Shown: positions 15,273 through 25,284, numbered from the stretch's first letter. The stretch is DNA of 64,000 nucleotides from Blastocatellia bacterium (GCA_026985075.1 JALSQX010000093.1:1-64000); one strand, 5' to 3'. Notes: generated by a model from the sequence alone, not told the origin. Translations and numbers: made by a program.

Positions 15273-16436
15273 ATGAAAATTCACGAATATCAGGCCAAGG
15301 ACTTGTTGAAGCGATATGGCGTGACGGTGCCGCGAGGACAGGTCGTCGATACGCCAGAGGCGGCTCGCCAGGCGGCCGAGCAAATTGGTGGTCGCGTAGT
15401 CGTCAAGGCCCAGATTCATGCTGGCGGTCGCGGAAAAGCGGGCGGGGTGAAGCTGGCCCACTCGCCCCAAGAGGCCTTCGCGCTGGCCCAAAAGATGTTG
15501 GGCATGACGCTCGTCACCCATCAGACCGGCCCCGAAGGTCGACAGGTACGGAAGCTCCTCATCGAGGAGGCACTCAACATCAAACAGGAACTCTATCTGG
15601 GGATCGTCATCGATCGGGCCATCGCGGCACCCGTATTCATGGCCAGCGCAGCCGGAGGCATGGACATCGAAGAAGTGGCCGCCAAGACGCCCGAGGCGAT
15701 CTTGAAAGAGCCCGTCCATCCAGCGCTCGGCTTTCAGGCGTATCAGGCGCGACGATTGGCGTTTGGATTGGGATTGCCGTCGGAGTTAGTGGGGAAGGCG
15801 GCGCGCTTCATGATGGCGCTGGCGCAGGCGTTCATCGATTTGGACGCCTCGCTGGCCGAGATCAATCCCTTCCTGGTGACCGAGGAGGGGGAACTCTACG
15901 CGCTCGATGCCAAAATCAACTTCGATGATAATGCGCTCTTCCGCCACAAAGACTATGCAGAGTTGCGCGACCTCCATGAGGAAGAGCCACTGGAGATCGA
16001 AGCGTCCAAGTACAACCTCAATTACATCAAACTCGATGGCGACATCGGTTGCATGGTGAATGGCGCCGGACTGGCCATGGCCACGATGGATATCATCAAA
16101 CTGGCCGGAAGTGAGCCGGCCAACTTCCTCGACGTCGGCGGCGCCGCCAATGCCGAGCGCGTCGAGCACGCGTTTCGCATCTTGCTTTCAGACCCCAACG
16201 TGAAGGCCGTGCTCATCAATATCTTCGGCGGCATCGTGCGCTGCGATATCGTCGCTCAGGGCGTCATCGAAGCGGCCAAGAAGATCGGCGTGTCCGTGCC
16301 CATGGTCGTGCGCCTGGAAGGGACCAACGCCGAGAAAGCCCGGCAGATGCTGGATCGCTCCGGATTGCAACTGGTCAGTGCGACGAGCATGCAGGATGCG
16401 GCAGAGAAGGTCGTGAGGCTGGCGCGAGGGCGATAG
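15273..16436 (+). CDS. sucC: Succinyl-CoA ligase beta subunit
   Basis: A 387-aa ATP-grasp protein of the TCA cycle (succinyl-CoA plus ADP or GDP to succinate). Recognisable segments are [17 protein letters not shown] at the start, [36 protein letters not shown] and [14 protein letters not shown]. The length fits the family. The alpha subunit gene sucD, usually the next gene, is not present here; the following gene is on the opposite strand. Confidence 0.95.
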   Translation: MKIHEYQAKDLLKRYGVTVPRGQVVDTPEAARQAAEQIGGRVVVKAQIHAGGRGKAGGVKLAHSPQEAFALAQKMLGMTLVTHQTGPEGRQVRKLLIEEALNIKQELYLGIVIDRAIAAPVFMASAAGGMDIEEVAAKTPEAILKEPVHPALGFQAYQARRLAFGLGLPSELVGKAARFMMALAQAFIDLDASLAEINPFLVTEEGELYALDAKINFDDNALFRHKDYAELRDLHEEEPLEIEASKYNLNYIKLDGDIGCMVNGAGLAMATMDIIKLAGSEPANFLDVGGAANAERVEHAFRILLSDPNVKAVLINIFGGIVRCDIVAQGVIEAAKKIGVSVPMVVRLEGTNAEKARQMLDRSGLQLVSATSMQDAAEKVVRLARGR

Positions 16437-16501
16437 CCGACCGATTTCACCTTTCGATAGGCTCAACGCGGCTCATCGCCGATCACGTGGAGAGCTTCGC
16501 C

Positions 16502-16933
16502 TCATCGACGCCTCATCGGGTACACCATCTTGATGCGAGCATCTTCGGTGTTGAGGAGGGAACGACGATAGCGGATCAGTTGGCGCTTGAAAGGAGCGTG
16601 CGCCGAGAGCATCATCTTCACCTTGAGGCGCGTGATCTCGCCGCGTTCGATGTCAAGATCGAAAATGTCAACGGGAGCATACGTTGCCTTGGTGATGGTA
16701 ACCAGATAACGGCCAGCCGGTAGACCGGCGTGGGCGAATTGGCCGCGCCGGTTGGTGGAGATGACGAATTCCTTGTCCACATCGAGCGACATGATACGCA
16801 CCGTCGCTCCCACCACTGGTCGCCCCGTCTCGCTATCACGAAGCGTTCCGATGAGTATGCCGTGATCTTGTGCCAGAGCGAGAATCCCGGAACCCAGAAA
16901 AATGCCGAGCAGGAGGAATTCGCATCGTCGCAT
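16502..16933 (-). CDS. Secreted carboxypeptidase-regulatory-like domain protein
   Basis: About 143 aa from ATG 16933 (GGAGAGG five bases upstream). A signal peptide (CEFLLLGIFLGSGILALAQ) is followed by one carboxypeptidase-regulatory-like beta-sandwich: GTLRDSETGRPVVGATVRI, GQFAHAGLPAGRYLVTITKATYAP. The same domain forms the N-terminus of the large Oar-like receptors at 41.7-49.9 kb. It is probably a periplasmic or surface binding protein; ligand unknown. Confidence 0.75.
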   Translation of the reverse strand: MRRCEFLLLGIFLGSGILALAQDHGILIGTLRDSETGRPVVGATVRIMSLDVDKEFVISTNRRGQFAHAGLPAGRYLVTITKATYAPVDIFDLDIERGEITRLKVKMMLSAHAPFKRQLIRYRRSLLNTEDARIKMVYPMRRR

Positions 16934-17079
16934 CGGTCGCCTCTCCAATTAGGATCTCGCTCTCATGATATCAGTGCTGACGAAGGGTCATCAAGTAGGG
17001 ACGACCAGCGCTCTGCTTGACAGCCGGGAGGGCCGGTCTTAGTATCCCCCGGAGGAGGCCAAGGAGATGGAGTGTGACG

Positions 17080-18225
17080 ATGCCAGAACGGGGATTCCAA
17101 CTCCAGGCTGTTGATGCTGCGACGGGTGCGCGAGCGGGCATCCTCCATACGGCTCATGGCTCAGTGGAGACGCCCGTGTTCATGCCCGTGGGTACGCGAG
17201 CGACCATCAAGGCGCAGACTCAGGAGATGCTGGAGCAACTCGATGCCCGGCTCATCTTGGCCAATGCTTATCATCTCTACCTGCGGCCGGGCCATGATGT
17301 CATTCGCCAGGTGGGCGGACTTCACCGATTCATGTCATGGGACCGTGCCATCTTGACCGACAGCGGGGGATTCCAGATTTATAGTTTGGCTCCGCTGAGA
17401 AAATTGAGCGAGGACGGCGTCGATTTTCAATCGCATTTGGATGGCTCCTGGCATCACCTGACGCCGGAGAAGGCGATCGACATCCAGGTGGCTCTGGGAT
17501 CGGATATCGTCATGGTGTTGGACGAATGTCAGCGGTATCCGGCTCCTCGTCACGCGGTGGAACAGACGGTCGCGCTGACGACCAACTGGGCTCGACGGGG
17601 GAAGCGACGGTTCGAAGAACTCAGCGCCAACGAACGGCAGATGCTCTTCGGGATCATGCAGGGAGGGACGTTCGTCGATCTTCGCCGACGGAGTCTGGAG
17701 GAACTCTCAGCCATTGGCTTCGATGGGTATGCCATTGGTGGGCTCAGCGTGGGGGAGGAGAGAGCAGCGATGTACGACACCGTGGAGGCAATAGCACCGC
17801 TCATGCCGGAGGACAAACCCCGATACCTGATGGGCGTGGGAACGCCCCTCGATGTGGTGGAATGTGTCGCTCGTGGTGTCGATATGTTCGATTGCGTGCT
17901 CCCCACCCGCAATGCGCGGAACGGACAGGTGTTCACCTGGCGAGGACCGCTCAACATCAAGAATGCCGTGTGGATGAAGGATTCCCGGCCCATTGACGAG
18001 CGCTGCGCTTGTTTCGTGTGTCGGCGATATTCGCGCGCCTACATTCGTCATTTATACGTCGCCAACGAGATTCTCAGCGCCATTTTGTGTACGCACCACA
18101 ACTTGTTTTTTTATCTTGACATCATGCGGAAAATGAGGCAAGCTATTCGACTTGGCAAGTTTTCAGAATTGTATACCGAGTTCAAAGCGTGCTTTCAGAC
18201 AAAAGCTGAGGAATCGACGTATTAG
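17080..18225 (+). CDS. tgt: tRNA-guanine transglycosylase
   Basis: About 381 aa. It exchanges G34 of GUN-anticodon tRNAs for preQ1 on the way to queuosine. Motifs are TDSGGFQIYSL (catalytic Asp), GGLSVGEERAAMYDTVE and the zinc site CACFVCRRYSRAYIRHL. The start is set at ATG 17080; GTG 17074 is two codons earlier and better spaced from AAGGAG, so it may be the real start. It heads the tgt-yajC-secD-secF run, a widespread gene order. Confidence 0.95.
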   Translation: MPERGFQLQAVDAATGARAGILHTAHGSVETPVFMPVGTRATIKAQTQEMLEQLDARLILANAYHLYLRPGHDVIRQVGGLHRFMSWDRAILTDSGGFQIYSLAPLRKLSEDGVDFQSHLDGSWHHLTPEKAIDIQVALGSDIVMVLDECQRYPAPRHAVEQTVALTTNWARRGKRRFEELSANERQMLFGIMQGGTFVDLRRRSLEELSAIGFDGYAIGGLSVGEERAAMYDTVEAIAPLMPEDKPRYLMGVGTPLDVVECVARGVDMFDCVLPTRNARNGQVFTWRGPLNIKNAVWMKDSRPIDERCACFVCRRYSRAYIRHLYVANEILSAILCTHHNLFFYLDIMRKMRQAIRLGKFSELYTEFKACFQTKAEESTY

Positions 18226-18227
18226 TT

Positions 18228-18512
18228 ATGGGAACATTAGCGGGGCTCATGCCGCTCGTGCTCATCATGGTGATTTTTTATGTCCTCATCATTCTGCCCG
18301 AGCGGAAGCGGCGAAAGAAGCTCCAGGAACTCATCAATAACTTGAAGGTCGGCGACAAGGTTGTGACTTCGGGGGGCATCTACGGCACCATCCTCAGCTT
18401 GCGCGATGATCGTCTGATCATCAAATCGGACCAGGCCAAATTGGAAATTTCCCGGAATGCCGTCGCCGGTTTGCAAACCGAGGCGGGGTCTGAGACGAAC
18501 CCGCCACGATGA
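18228..18512 (+). CDS. yajC: Preprotein translocase accessory subunit YajC
   Basis: A 94-aa protein with one N-terminal membrane helix (LMPLVLIMVIFYVLIILPE) followed by the YajC pattern RKRRKKLQELINNLKVGDKVVTSGGIYGTI. It belongs to the SecDF-YajC complex that supports Sec export. It starts 2 bp after tgt and overlaps secD by four bases (ATGA). Confidence 0.94.
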   Translation: MGTLAGLMPLVLIMVIFYVLIILPERKRRKKLQELINNLKVGDKVVTSGGIYGTILSLRDDRLIIKSDQAKLEISRNAVAGLQTEAGSETNPPR

Positions 18513-20191
18513 AGGCCTCACTCATGAGCAAGAGAGTACGCAATCGGTTCATCGTCATCTCGGTGGTGGTTGTTGTCTCTCTCTATCTGCTCTTCGGGCC
18601 TCTTCGCCTGCGAGACCCACAGACGGGAGCGTTCTCCTGGAAGACCTTTGCGGCCAACTTCACGCTCGCTCAATTGAAGCAGAACCTGGCCGAGAATATC
18701 AAGCTGGGATTGGATTTGAAAGGGGGGACGCACCTCATTCTTCAGGTACGAGCCGAAGACGCCATTCGGGCCATCACCGACGGGAATGTGGAGAAAGCGC
18801 GGGAAATTCTCAGTAATGAGGGGATCGCCTTCACGCGCCTGACCTCGCCCCGTCCCGGGCAGATCGTCGTCGAGCTGGAGGATACGACGCGCCGCGAGGA
18901 TGTCAAGAAACTCCTCAGCGAAGATTTCGGACCCGGATGGGATGTGGATACGCCAGGCAAGAGCGTCGTGTTCACGCTCCGTCCCGACGAGGCCGAACGC
19001 ATTGGCGATCAAGCGACCGAGCAGGCTATGCGCATCATCGAGAATCGGGTGAACGCGTTCGGCGTGGCCGAACCGGTCATTCAGCGGCACGGCCCGGCCT
19101 CGGCCCATCAGATTCTCGTTCAACTCCCTGGCGTCGATGATCCCGAGCGGGTGAAGAATCTCATCCGCGCCGAGTCGCGGTTGGAATTGAAGCTGGTGGT
19201 CGATGGACCTTTTCCGTCTGAAGAGGCCGCCAAACAGGCGTTGGGTGGCACCGCTCCCCTGGATCGACAGATCCTCCCGAGCACGCGACGACGGCGCCGT
19301 CCCGGCTCGTCGGCCACGCGAGAGTACTACGTGGTGGACAAGACGCCCGTGGTCACCGGTGCCGAACTGCGCAGCGCCCGCGCCGTGCCCGCCCGCACCG
19401 GAGGGAGTAACTACGAGATTCTCTTCTCACTGCGCCCCGAGGGAGCGAAGAAATTCTCCGAGTTCACCGGCAAGCACATCGGCGATCGGCTGGCCATCGT
19501 CTTAAATGACGTCGTTCAAAGTGCGCCGGTGATCAAAGCGCAAATCTCCAGTGAAGGGGTCATCGAAGGCGATTTCACTCGCGAGGAGGCCGAGGATCTC
19601 GCCCTCACGCTCCGATCGGGTGCGCTCCCGGCGCGCGTCGCCTATCTGGAAGAACGGACAGTGGGGCCCAGTCTGGGAGCTGATTCCATTCAGCAGGGCG
19701 TCGCCGCGTCGGTGCTGGGAATGACGCTGGTGGTGCTCATCATCCTGTTCATCTACCGGCTGTCCGGCATCAATGCCTTCATCGCGTTGATTCTGAACCT
19801 CGTTCTCATGCTCGCCGCGTTGCGCATCTTCGGAGCGGTATTGACGCTACCGGGCATTGCCGGTGTCATTCTGACCATCGGCATGGCCGTCGATGCTAAT
19901 GTGCTCATCTTCGAGCGCATTCGCGAGGAATTGAGACATGGCAAGGTCATCATGTCCGCCGTGAAGCTGGGGTTCGATCGGGCGTTTGTGACCATCTTCG
20001 ACGCCAATGTCACCACCATCATCGCCGCCATGTTTTTGTTCATCTTCGGAACCGGGCCGATCCGAGGATTCGCCGTCACCCTGACCTGCGGATTAGTGGC
20101 CAACCTGTTCTCGGCCGTCTTCGTTTCGCGCACCATATTCGAATGGGCTCTGACGCGGCGGGGCGAAGTGCCTGAGAAGTTGAGCATTTAG
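18509..20191 (+). CDS. secD: Protein translocase subunit SecD
   Basis: A 560-aa inner-membrane protein that uses the proton gradient to pull exported proteins across. It has a first helix at about 12-32, the conserved GLDLKGGTHLILQV segment, a large periplasmic domain, and a C-terminal block of five helices starting near SIQQGVAASVLGMTLVVLIILF, with GMAVDANVLIFERIREE. A basic/Pro stretch (STRRRRRPGSS) lies in the periplasmic part. It is translationally coupled to yajC; a second possible start at 18524 (MSKRVRN) would drop five residues. Confidence 0.95.
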   Translation: MKASLMSKRVRNRFIVISVVVVVSLYLLFGPLRLRDPQTGAFSWKTFAANFTLAQLKQNLAENIKLGLDLKGGTHLILQVRAEDAIRAITDGNVEKAREILSNEGIAFTRLTSPRPGQIVVELEDTTRREDVKKLLSEDFGPGWDVDTPGKSVVFTLRPDEAERIGDQATEQAMRIIENRVNAFGVAEPVIQRHGPASAHQILVQLPGVDDPERVKNLIRAESRLELKLVVDGPFPSEEAAKQALGGTAPLDRQILPSTRRRRRPGSSATREYYVVDKTPVVTGAELRSARAVPARTGGSNYEILFSLRPEGAKKFSEFTGKHIGDRLAIVLNDVVQSAPVIKAQISSEGVIEGDFTREEAEDLALTLRSGALPARVAYLEERTVGPSLGADSIQQGVAASVLGMTLVVLIILFIYRLSGINAFIALILNLVLMLAALRIFGAVLTLPGIAGVILTIGMAVDANVLIFERIREELRHGKVIMSAVKLGFDRAFVTIFDANVTTIIAAMFLFIFGTGPIRGFAVTLTCGLVANLFSAVFVSRTIFEWALTRRGEVPEKLSI

Positions 20192-20202
20192 GGGTGGGAT
20201 TG

Positions 20203-21552
20203 ATGTTTGAGATCGTTAAAAATCCGCGCATCGATTGGCTGGGCATCAAAAAGCCGTTCATCTTTTTTTCCATGGTGCTGCTCCTCGTCGGGGCCATCTC
20301 CGTCTACTATCGGGGGTTCAATCTGGGTATCGACTTCGCGGGCGGGACATTGGTGACGGTGAAGTTCAAACGGGCGCATCCTCCCGAGAATGACATTCGC
20401 CGGGCTTTGGCCAAACAAGGCATCGATCCGGGAAAGGTGATTCTCCAACCGGTGAGAGATCCGCTCACTGGTGAAGTCAATCAGATGCTCATCCGCCTGC
20501 CTCAACGCGAGGAGCAACCAGCCGCTCAACCGGAGACCACGGCGGGGACGGGGAGTTCGGGGAATCCTTCATCGGAGACTTCGACGACCGGGCAGGTGGG
20601 GAACTTGGCCGAACAGCTCGACGCGGAGAAGCGGGCTATCGAAGCGGCCCTCCAAACGTTCAATGAGTCGGCCCAGGCAACGGGGAAAATCGATTTGAAC
20701 ACCATCGGGCGCGATCGATTGAGGGACGAGTTGATGGAGTGGGATCCCCTCGGTTTGATCCAGGGGTCTGACACGGCGGCCGCGGCGTCACAATATGAAC
20801 GCTATGCGGAGCTGATCACCATCTATCGCGATCAACAGCGCGGTGGGTTGATCGACGACGTGAAGGAGTTGGCCAGCGTTTCCGGATTGCCCCGGGAATT
20901 GGTGGAGGCGTTGCCCGATCATTTCTTCGCCGGAAATGTCAAGATTGTGAGCGCCGACATCGTGGGTCCCCAAATTGGCCAAGAATTGCGTCAACGGGCC
21001 ATCTACGTCGTGCTGGCTTCGTTTGCCGGCATGTTGCTCTACATCGCTTTTCGTTTCGAGTGGGTGTATGGCGTGGCCGCCATCATCGCCGTCTTTCATG
21101 ATCTGCTGATCACGTTTGGGGCGTTCTCCATTCTCCAGAAGGAAATCTCGTTGGCCGTGGTCGCCGCTTTCCTCACGCTGGCCGGATATTCGGTGAACGA
21201 TACCATTGTCGTCTTCGATCGCATTCGAGAGAACCTCAGGTTGCGGCGTCGCGACGATCTGCGCGTCATTGTCAACGACAGCATCAATCAGACATTGAGC
21301 CGGACGATCATGACGTCAGGCACTACGTTGGTGGCCGTGGCCGCGCTGGTGATTTTTGGCCCCCCGGTGTTGGATGGGTTCGCCTGGGCGCTCCTCATCG
21401 GCGTCACTGTGGGGACCTACTCATCGGTAGCTATTGCTAGTCCGGTTATGGTGTGGTGGCAACAGCGCAAGCAGGCACGCATACGTGCTCGACGGAGAGG
21501 AGCTTCGGCGCGCCGGTCCCGGGAAGTCAAGCGCAAGGTGGCCGTCAGCTGA
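20203..21552 (+). CDS. secF: Protein translocase subunit SecF, enlarged periplasmic region
   Basis: About 449 aa, clearly longer than a typical SecF of roughly 300-320 aa. It has a first helix (FIFFSMVLLLVGAISVYY), GIDFAGGTLVTVKF, and a C-terminal helix block with SVNDTIVVFDRIRENLR. The extra length lies between them: a low-complexity Gln/Thr/Ser/Gly linker (about 107-133) and a helical segment of about 120 residues. ATG 20203 is 11 bp after secD; GTG 20194 is an alternative. It ends in a basic tail rich in Arg. Confidence 0.94.
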   Translation: MFEIVKNPRIDWLGIKKPFIFFSMVLLLVGAISVYYRGFNLGIDFAGGTLVTVKFKRAHPPENDIRRALAKQGIDPGKVILQPVRDPLTGEVNQMLIRLPQREEQPAAQPETTAGTGSSGNPSSETSTTGQVGNLAEQLDAEKRAIEAALQTFNESAQATGKIDLNTIGRDRLRDELMEWDPLGLIQGSDTAAAASQYERYAELITIYRDQQRGGLIDDVKELASVSGLPRELVEALPDHFFAGNVKIVSADIVGPQIGQELRQRAIYVVLASFAGMLLYIAFRFEWVYGVAAIIAVFHDLLITFGAFSILQKEISLAVVAAFLTLAGYSVNDTIVVFDRIRENLRLRRRDDLRVIVNDSINQTLSRTIMTSGTTLVAVAALVIFGPPVLDGFAWALLIGVTVGTYSSVAIASPVMVWWQQRKQARIRARRRGASARRSREVKRKVAVS

Positions 21553-21694
21553 TAGTCGTCGCTGATCGATGAGGTGCTGGGCATTGAACACAAGGTATGA
21601 CGCTCTCCGGGATGGATTGAGGTTCTTTTTCTCAACGCTTTCTTCCCTGGTACATTACGGCTCTGCCGAGAGCGGCCGTCGGCGAAAATCGGCC

Positions 21695-21723
21695 TTGACC
21701 CTGGAGGGCATTTTGACTATACT
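21695..21723 (+). promoter_or_regulatory. Sigma-70 promoter of tonB-exb operon
   Basis: TTGACC at 21695-21700 and TATACT at 21718-21723 are 17 bp apart, close to the housekeeping consensus. The predicted start lies about 70 bp before tonB. Confidence 0.75.
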
Positions 21724-21803
21724 AGGCACCAGTTGCTGGCCTATACGATCAAGAGAGACGGAGAGTAAAATCATTTGACCCATCGGCAAGGAGTAGGGAG
21801 CAA

Positions 21804-22562
21804 ATGTTTGAATTATCGCTGGTCGAATCAACCACGGAGAGAGTCAAGACGCAGACCAAGTGGTATTTCCTCGCCACGATGATCGTTTACACTATCGTGG
21901 TGTCGACGGTCATCATTCTGGGCATCATGCTCGTCAACCCACAGTTGGAGGAGCAATTCATCTCGGCCGCACTATTGGCGCCGCCCCCGCCCCCGCCGCC
22001 GCCCCCGCCAGCCGCGGCGCCACCGAAGCCGCGAGCCGTTCCCCGGAACGTCATTAAGATCCCCACCGGATTCGTGGCCCCGACGAAAGTTCCGGAGAAG
22101 CTTCCGCCAGCAGAAGCCGATCTCCCTGTGGTTCGCGTGGACCCCAATGCCATGGGCGTACCTGGGGGGGTGCCCGGCGGTGTGGCTGGAGGCGTGCTCG
22201 GTGGCGTGGTGGGTGGCGTTTTGGGAAGCGCCGGACCGGTTGAAGCTCCACCGCCCCCGCCTCCGCCGCCCCCGAAAAAACCCAAGCGGGTTTCTGGCGG
22301 CGTGTTACAGGGGAAAGCGATTCGCCGCGTGCAACCCATTTATCCCCCCATCGCTCGGAGTGCTCGAGTTCAAGGAGCGGTGCAGGTGGAAGTGGTGATT
22401 GATGAGCAAGGAAATGTGATCTCGGCCCGCGTCTTGTCCGGTCACCCGCTGCTGCGGCAGGCTGCCTTGGATGCTGCCCGGCAGTGGAAATTCCGGCCGA
22501 CGCTGTTGAGCGGTCAGCCGATCAAGGTCACCGGGATCCTGGTATTCAACTTCCGATTGTAG
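21804..22562 (+). CDS. tonB: TonB-family energy transducer
   Basis: A 252-aa protein with an N-terminal cytoplasmic stretch, one membrane helix (FLATMIVYTIVVSTVIILGIML), a periplasmic Pro-rich run, a Gly-Val-rich repeat (VPGGVPGGVAGGVLGG), a second Pro run, and the C-terminal TonB domain (RVQPIYPPIARSARVQGAVQ, VLSGHPLLRQAALDAARQWKF). It passes ExbBD energy to outer-membrane receptors, presumably including the two Oar-like receptors in this window. It is first in the operon with exbB and two exbD genes. Confidence 0.93.
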   Translation: MFELSLVESTTERVKTQTKWYFLATMIVYTIVVSTVIILGIMLVNPQLEEQFISAALLAPPPPPPPPPPAAAPPKPRAVPRNVIKIPTGFVAPTKVPEKLPPAEADLPVVRVDPNAMGVPGGVPGGVAGGVLGGVVGGVLGSAGPVEAPPPPPPPPPKKPKRVSGGVLQGKAIRRVQPIYPPIARSARVQGAVQVEVVIDEQGNVISARVLSGHPLLRQAALDAARQWKFRPTLLSGQPIKVTGILVFNFRL

Positions 22563-22614
22563 CCCATGGGCTCGCAAACAAGATCAAAATTTTGAATAGG
22601 AGGACATTCTGACG

Positions 22615-23346
22615 ATGTTTTACGCCTTCGTGTGTTTTGGTGGACAACTCTTTCTCTTGCTTCAAGAGGAAACACCGACATTCCAGCTCTGGGATATGCT
22701 TCGTCGCCTCTCAGGAGTTGGTATTGCCGTGATGATCATTCTGGCGATCATGTCGATGTACTCGATCGCCGTGATGATCGAGCGCTTATTGACGTTCAAC
22801 GCGGCCAAGAAACAATCGCGCGAATTCGCGCCCAAGGTGGCCGCGGCTCTGCGCAAGGGGAACATCGATGAGGCCATCTCCATCTCCGACAAGTACAAGA
22901 AGAGTCATCTGGCCATGGTCGTCAATTCCGGGCTCCAGGAATTTCAAGCTCATCAGCTGTCAACGGAAATTCCTGGTGAGACGGTCGATGCGGCCAAGCG
23001 GGCCTTACAACGGGCCGTGGCCGTGAAAACGGCGGAGTTCAAGCGAGGACTCTCTTCGCTGGCCACCATCGGGTCGACCGCTCCCTTCGTGGGCTTGTTC
23101 GGGACGGTGGTGGGCATTGTAGCCGCCTTCCAGGGATTGAAGGAAGCCGAGACGGCGGGCATTGGTGCCGTCGCCGCCGGGATCTCTGAGGCATTGGTGG
23201 CCACCGCGTTTGGTATCTTCGTCGCCGTGCCCGCGGTGTGGATGTTCAATTATTTCACCAGTCGCGTGGATGCCTTTGTGGTGGAGATGGAGAATTCCTC
23301 ATCGGAGTTGATCGATTATTTCCTGAAGCAACGAGGAGAGAAGTAA
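22615..23346 (+). CDS. exbB: ExbB/TolQ proton-channel protein
   Basis: A 243-aa MotA/TolQ/ExbB family protein with three membrane segments. Visible are GIAVMIILAIMSMYSIAVMIERLL, LATIGSTAPFVGLFGTVVGIV (family hallmark) and GISEALVATAFGIFVAVPAVWMFNYF. With ExbD it forms the proton channel that drives TonB. An AGGAGGA site precedes the ATG, and it lies 52 bp after tonB and 2 bp before exbD. Confidence 0.94.
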   Translation: MFYAFVCFGGQLFLLLQEETPTFQLWDMLRRLSGVGIAVMIILAIMSMYSIAVMIERLLTFNAAKKQSREFAPKVAAALRKGNIDEAISISDKYKKSHLAMVVNSGLQEFQAHQLSTEIPGETVDAAKRALQRAVAVKTAEFKRGLSSLATIGSTAPFVGLFGTVVGIVAAFQGLKEAETAGIGAVAAGISEALVATAFGIFVAVPAVWMFNYFTSRVDAFVVEMENSSSELIDYFLKQRGEK

Positions 23347-23348
23347 CC

Positions 23349-23807
23349 ATGGGCATAGACGTTGGCACGGGAAAAGGCGGGCTCGTCGCCAAGATCAACG
23401 TGACGCCGATGGTCGACGTGATGTTGGTGCTACTCATCATCTTCATGGTGGTGACCCCCTTTCTGCAACCGGGGGTGAACGTCACCTTGCCCAAGGCTCC
23501 TCATGGTGTGGAAGATCCGGACATCAATAAAGAATCGGCCGTGATCGTCGCCATCCCCACCGATGGGGTGTATTACTTGGGGAAAGATGCGATGAGCTTG
23601 AGCGAGATTCAAAGTCGCATCCAGAAGATGATGGAGAATAAGCCCCTCAACGAGCGCATCGTCTACGTCAAAGGCGATAATCGCGTGCGTTATGGAGAGA
23701 TCGTCAGCGTCATCGATACCATCCGGAGTGCGGGCATTGACCGCGTTGGTCTGGTGGTGGAGACGCGCGAGGAAGCGGAGAAGCGGCGGCGACAGCAGCA
23801 ACAGTAA
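23349..23807 (+). CDS. exbD: ExbD/TolR protein 1
   Basis: A 152-aa protein with a single N-terminal helix carrying the proton-binding Asp in INVTPMVDVMLVLLIIFMV and a periplasmic domain (VYVKGDNRVRYGEIVSVIDTIRSAGIDRVGLVVE). The start is ATG 23349, directly after exbB. It ends in an Arg/Gln-rich tail. Its pairing with a second exbD downstream is common in Acidobacteriota and Myxococcota-type clusters. Confidence 0.94.
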   Translation: MGIDVGTGKGGLVAKINVTPMVDVMLVLLIIFMVVTPFLQPGVNVTLPKAPHGVEDPDINKESAVIVAIPTDGVYYLGKDAMSLSEIQSRIQKMMENKPLNERIVYVKGDNRVRYGEIVSVIDTIRSAGIDRVGLVVETREEAEKRRRQQQQ

Positions 23808-23915
23808 ACAAGTGCTTCAGGACGTCGGGCGCGCGAGCCCAGCCTGGGCCCGAACGAAGATCGAATTCTCATGACCCTTCGATCGCCGATGGGTCGAGGG
23901 GAAGGAGTTGTGAGT

Positions 23916-24368
23916 ATGGCCATTGAACCCGAAGAAAAACCAGTGCAGCCCACAGAGGCGGAACCCGATATTAACGTCACGCCGCTCATTGACGTGCTCC
24001 TGGTTCTGCTCATCATCTTCATGGTGCTCACGCCCATTAAGCCGCATAAGCTGGAATCCAAGATTCCCGAGCGAGCCAAGCCAGAGGTCGAAGTCGTCAA
24101 TCCTCTGGTCACCGTGCTGAGCGTGCAGACGGATGCCCGGGGGCGCATCACCGGCGTGAAGATTCAAAACGACGGTCCGTTCACTCTGGAGGAGTTGAGC
24201 GAGCGACTCACCGACGCTCTCAGCTCATTGCCTTCGGATCGGCGCACGGTGTTCATTCGTGCGGCGCGGAATGCCATCTACGGTCAGGTCATTCAGGTGA
24301 TCGATATCGCCAAAGCGGCCGGGGCTTCACCCATCGGACTGCAGATCGATGACCTGCCGGAATCATGA
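23916..24368 (+). CDS. exbD: ExbD/TolR protein 2
   Basis: A 150-aa second ExbD. The helix contains INVTPLIDVLLVLLIIFMVLTP with the proton-binding Asp, then a periplasmic part ending IDIAKAAGASPIGLQIDDLPES. ATG 23916 or GTG 23910 follows GAAGGAG. It differs enough from the first copy to suggest a distinct role or a hetero-oligomer in the same motor. Confidence 0.93.
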   Translation: MAIEPEEKPVQPTEAEPDINVTPLIDVLLVLLIIFMVLTPIKPHKLESKIPERAKPEVEVVNPLVTVLSVQTDARGRITGVKIQNDGPFTLEELSERLTDALSSLPSDRRTVFIRAARNAIYGQVIQVIDIAKAAGASPIGLQIDDLPES

Positions 24369-24483
24369 GGGAGTGAGCGCCGCTGCAGGGATCGAGAGAG
24401 GCGCACAATCCTTCGATGGGCGCCCCTCGGTCATCCTACAGTTCAAATGTATGTCCAGTGAACCCAGGAAGGAGGCTTGAAAC

Positions 24484-25284
24484 GTGAACGCAAAACAACA
24501 GGTCGCGGTAGGGGGCCTCGTGCTCCTCTTGGTGGTGGGATTGAGTGGTTGTCGGTTTCTGAACAAGGTCAAGGCGAAAGACCGGTTGAACACGGCAGCC
24601 GTGGAGTACAAGCACGGGAACTATGAGAGAGCACAGGAGCTGTTGGAGGAAGCCCTGGCGCTCGATCCCACGTTGCCTCAGCTCAAACCGTATTATGGAG
24701 CGACCCTCTACGCCCGATTCAACCTCACGGGCGATGAGGAATTCGCCCATAAGGCCCTGGAGGTCTACCAGCAGGTGTACGAGGAACAGATGCAAAAGGA
24801 TAACCCCGATGTCGAAACGCTGAATAACACCTTGGCCTATATCGCCGCCATCTATGGTAACTTGGGCGATACGGAGAAGAAGCATGAATGGATGAAGAAG
24901 CGGCTGGAGCTTCCGGGAATGACGCCCGAGAGTAAGGCGGAGATCTACTACAGCCTGGCGACCGATTATTGGAACGATGCCTTCCAGATCACTCAACAGT
25001 ATGTCATGAACAAACAAGAGGTGCCCGATGAAGAGATTCCCAAGGTCCGTGAGCTGGCCAATAAGGGACTGGAATACATCGAGCAGGCGCTGGCCCTACG
25101 ACCGGAATACGCCGACGCGCTGACCTATAAGAATCTCCTGTTGCGCGAATTGGCCAAGGTGGAGAAAGATCCCAAAGTGAAGGAGCAGCTCATCAGTCAG
25201 GCCGACGAAATACGCCAGCGGGCCATGGAACTCATGAAGCGGAAGCGGGAGGAGGAGCAAATGAGCCCATCGGGATCATCATAG
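24484..25284 (+). CDS. TPR-repeat lipoprotein
   Basis: A 266-aa lipoprotein starting at GTG 24484 with AAGGAGG upstream. The signal VGGLVLLLVVGLSGC gives a lipidated Cys. TPR-like helices follow: AAVEYKHGNYERAQELLEEALALDP, ALEVYQQVYEEQM and GLEYIEQALALRPEYADALTYKNLLL. It ends the tonB-exb cluster and is followed by a terminator, so it is likely an accessory periplasmic protein of the same system. Confidence 0.85.
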   Translation: MNAKQQVAVGGLVLLLVVGLSGCRFLNKVKAKDRLNTAAVEYKHGNYERAQELLEEALALDPTLPQLKPYYGATLYARFNLTGDEEFAHKALEVYQQVYEEQMQKDNPDVETLNNTLAYIAAIYGNLGDTEKKHEWMKKRLELPGMTPESKAEIYYSLATDYWNDAFQITQQYVMNKQEVPDEEIPKVRELANKGLEYIEQALALRPEYADALTYKNLLLRELAKVEKDPKVKEQLISQADEIRQRAMELMKRKREEEQMSPSGSS

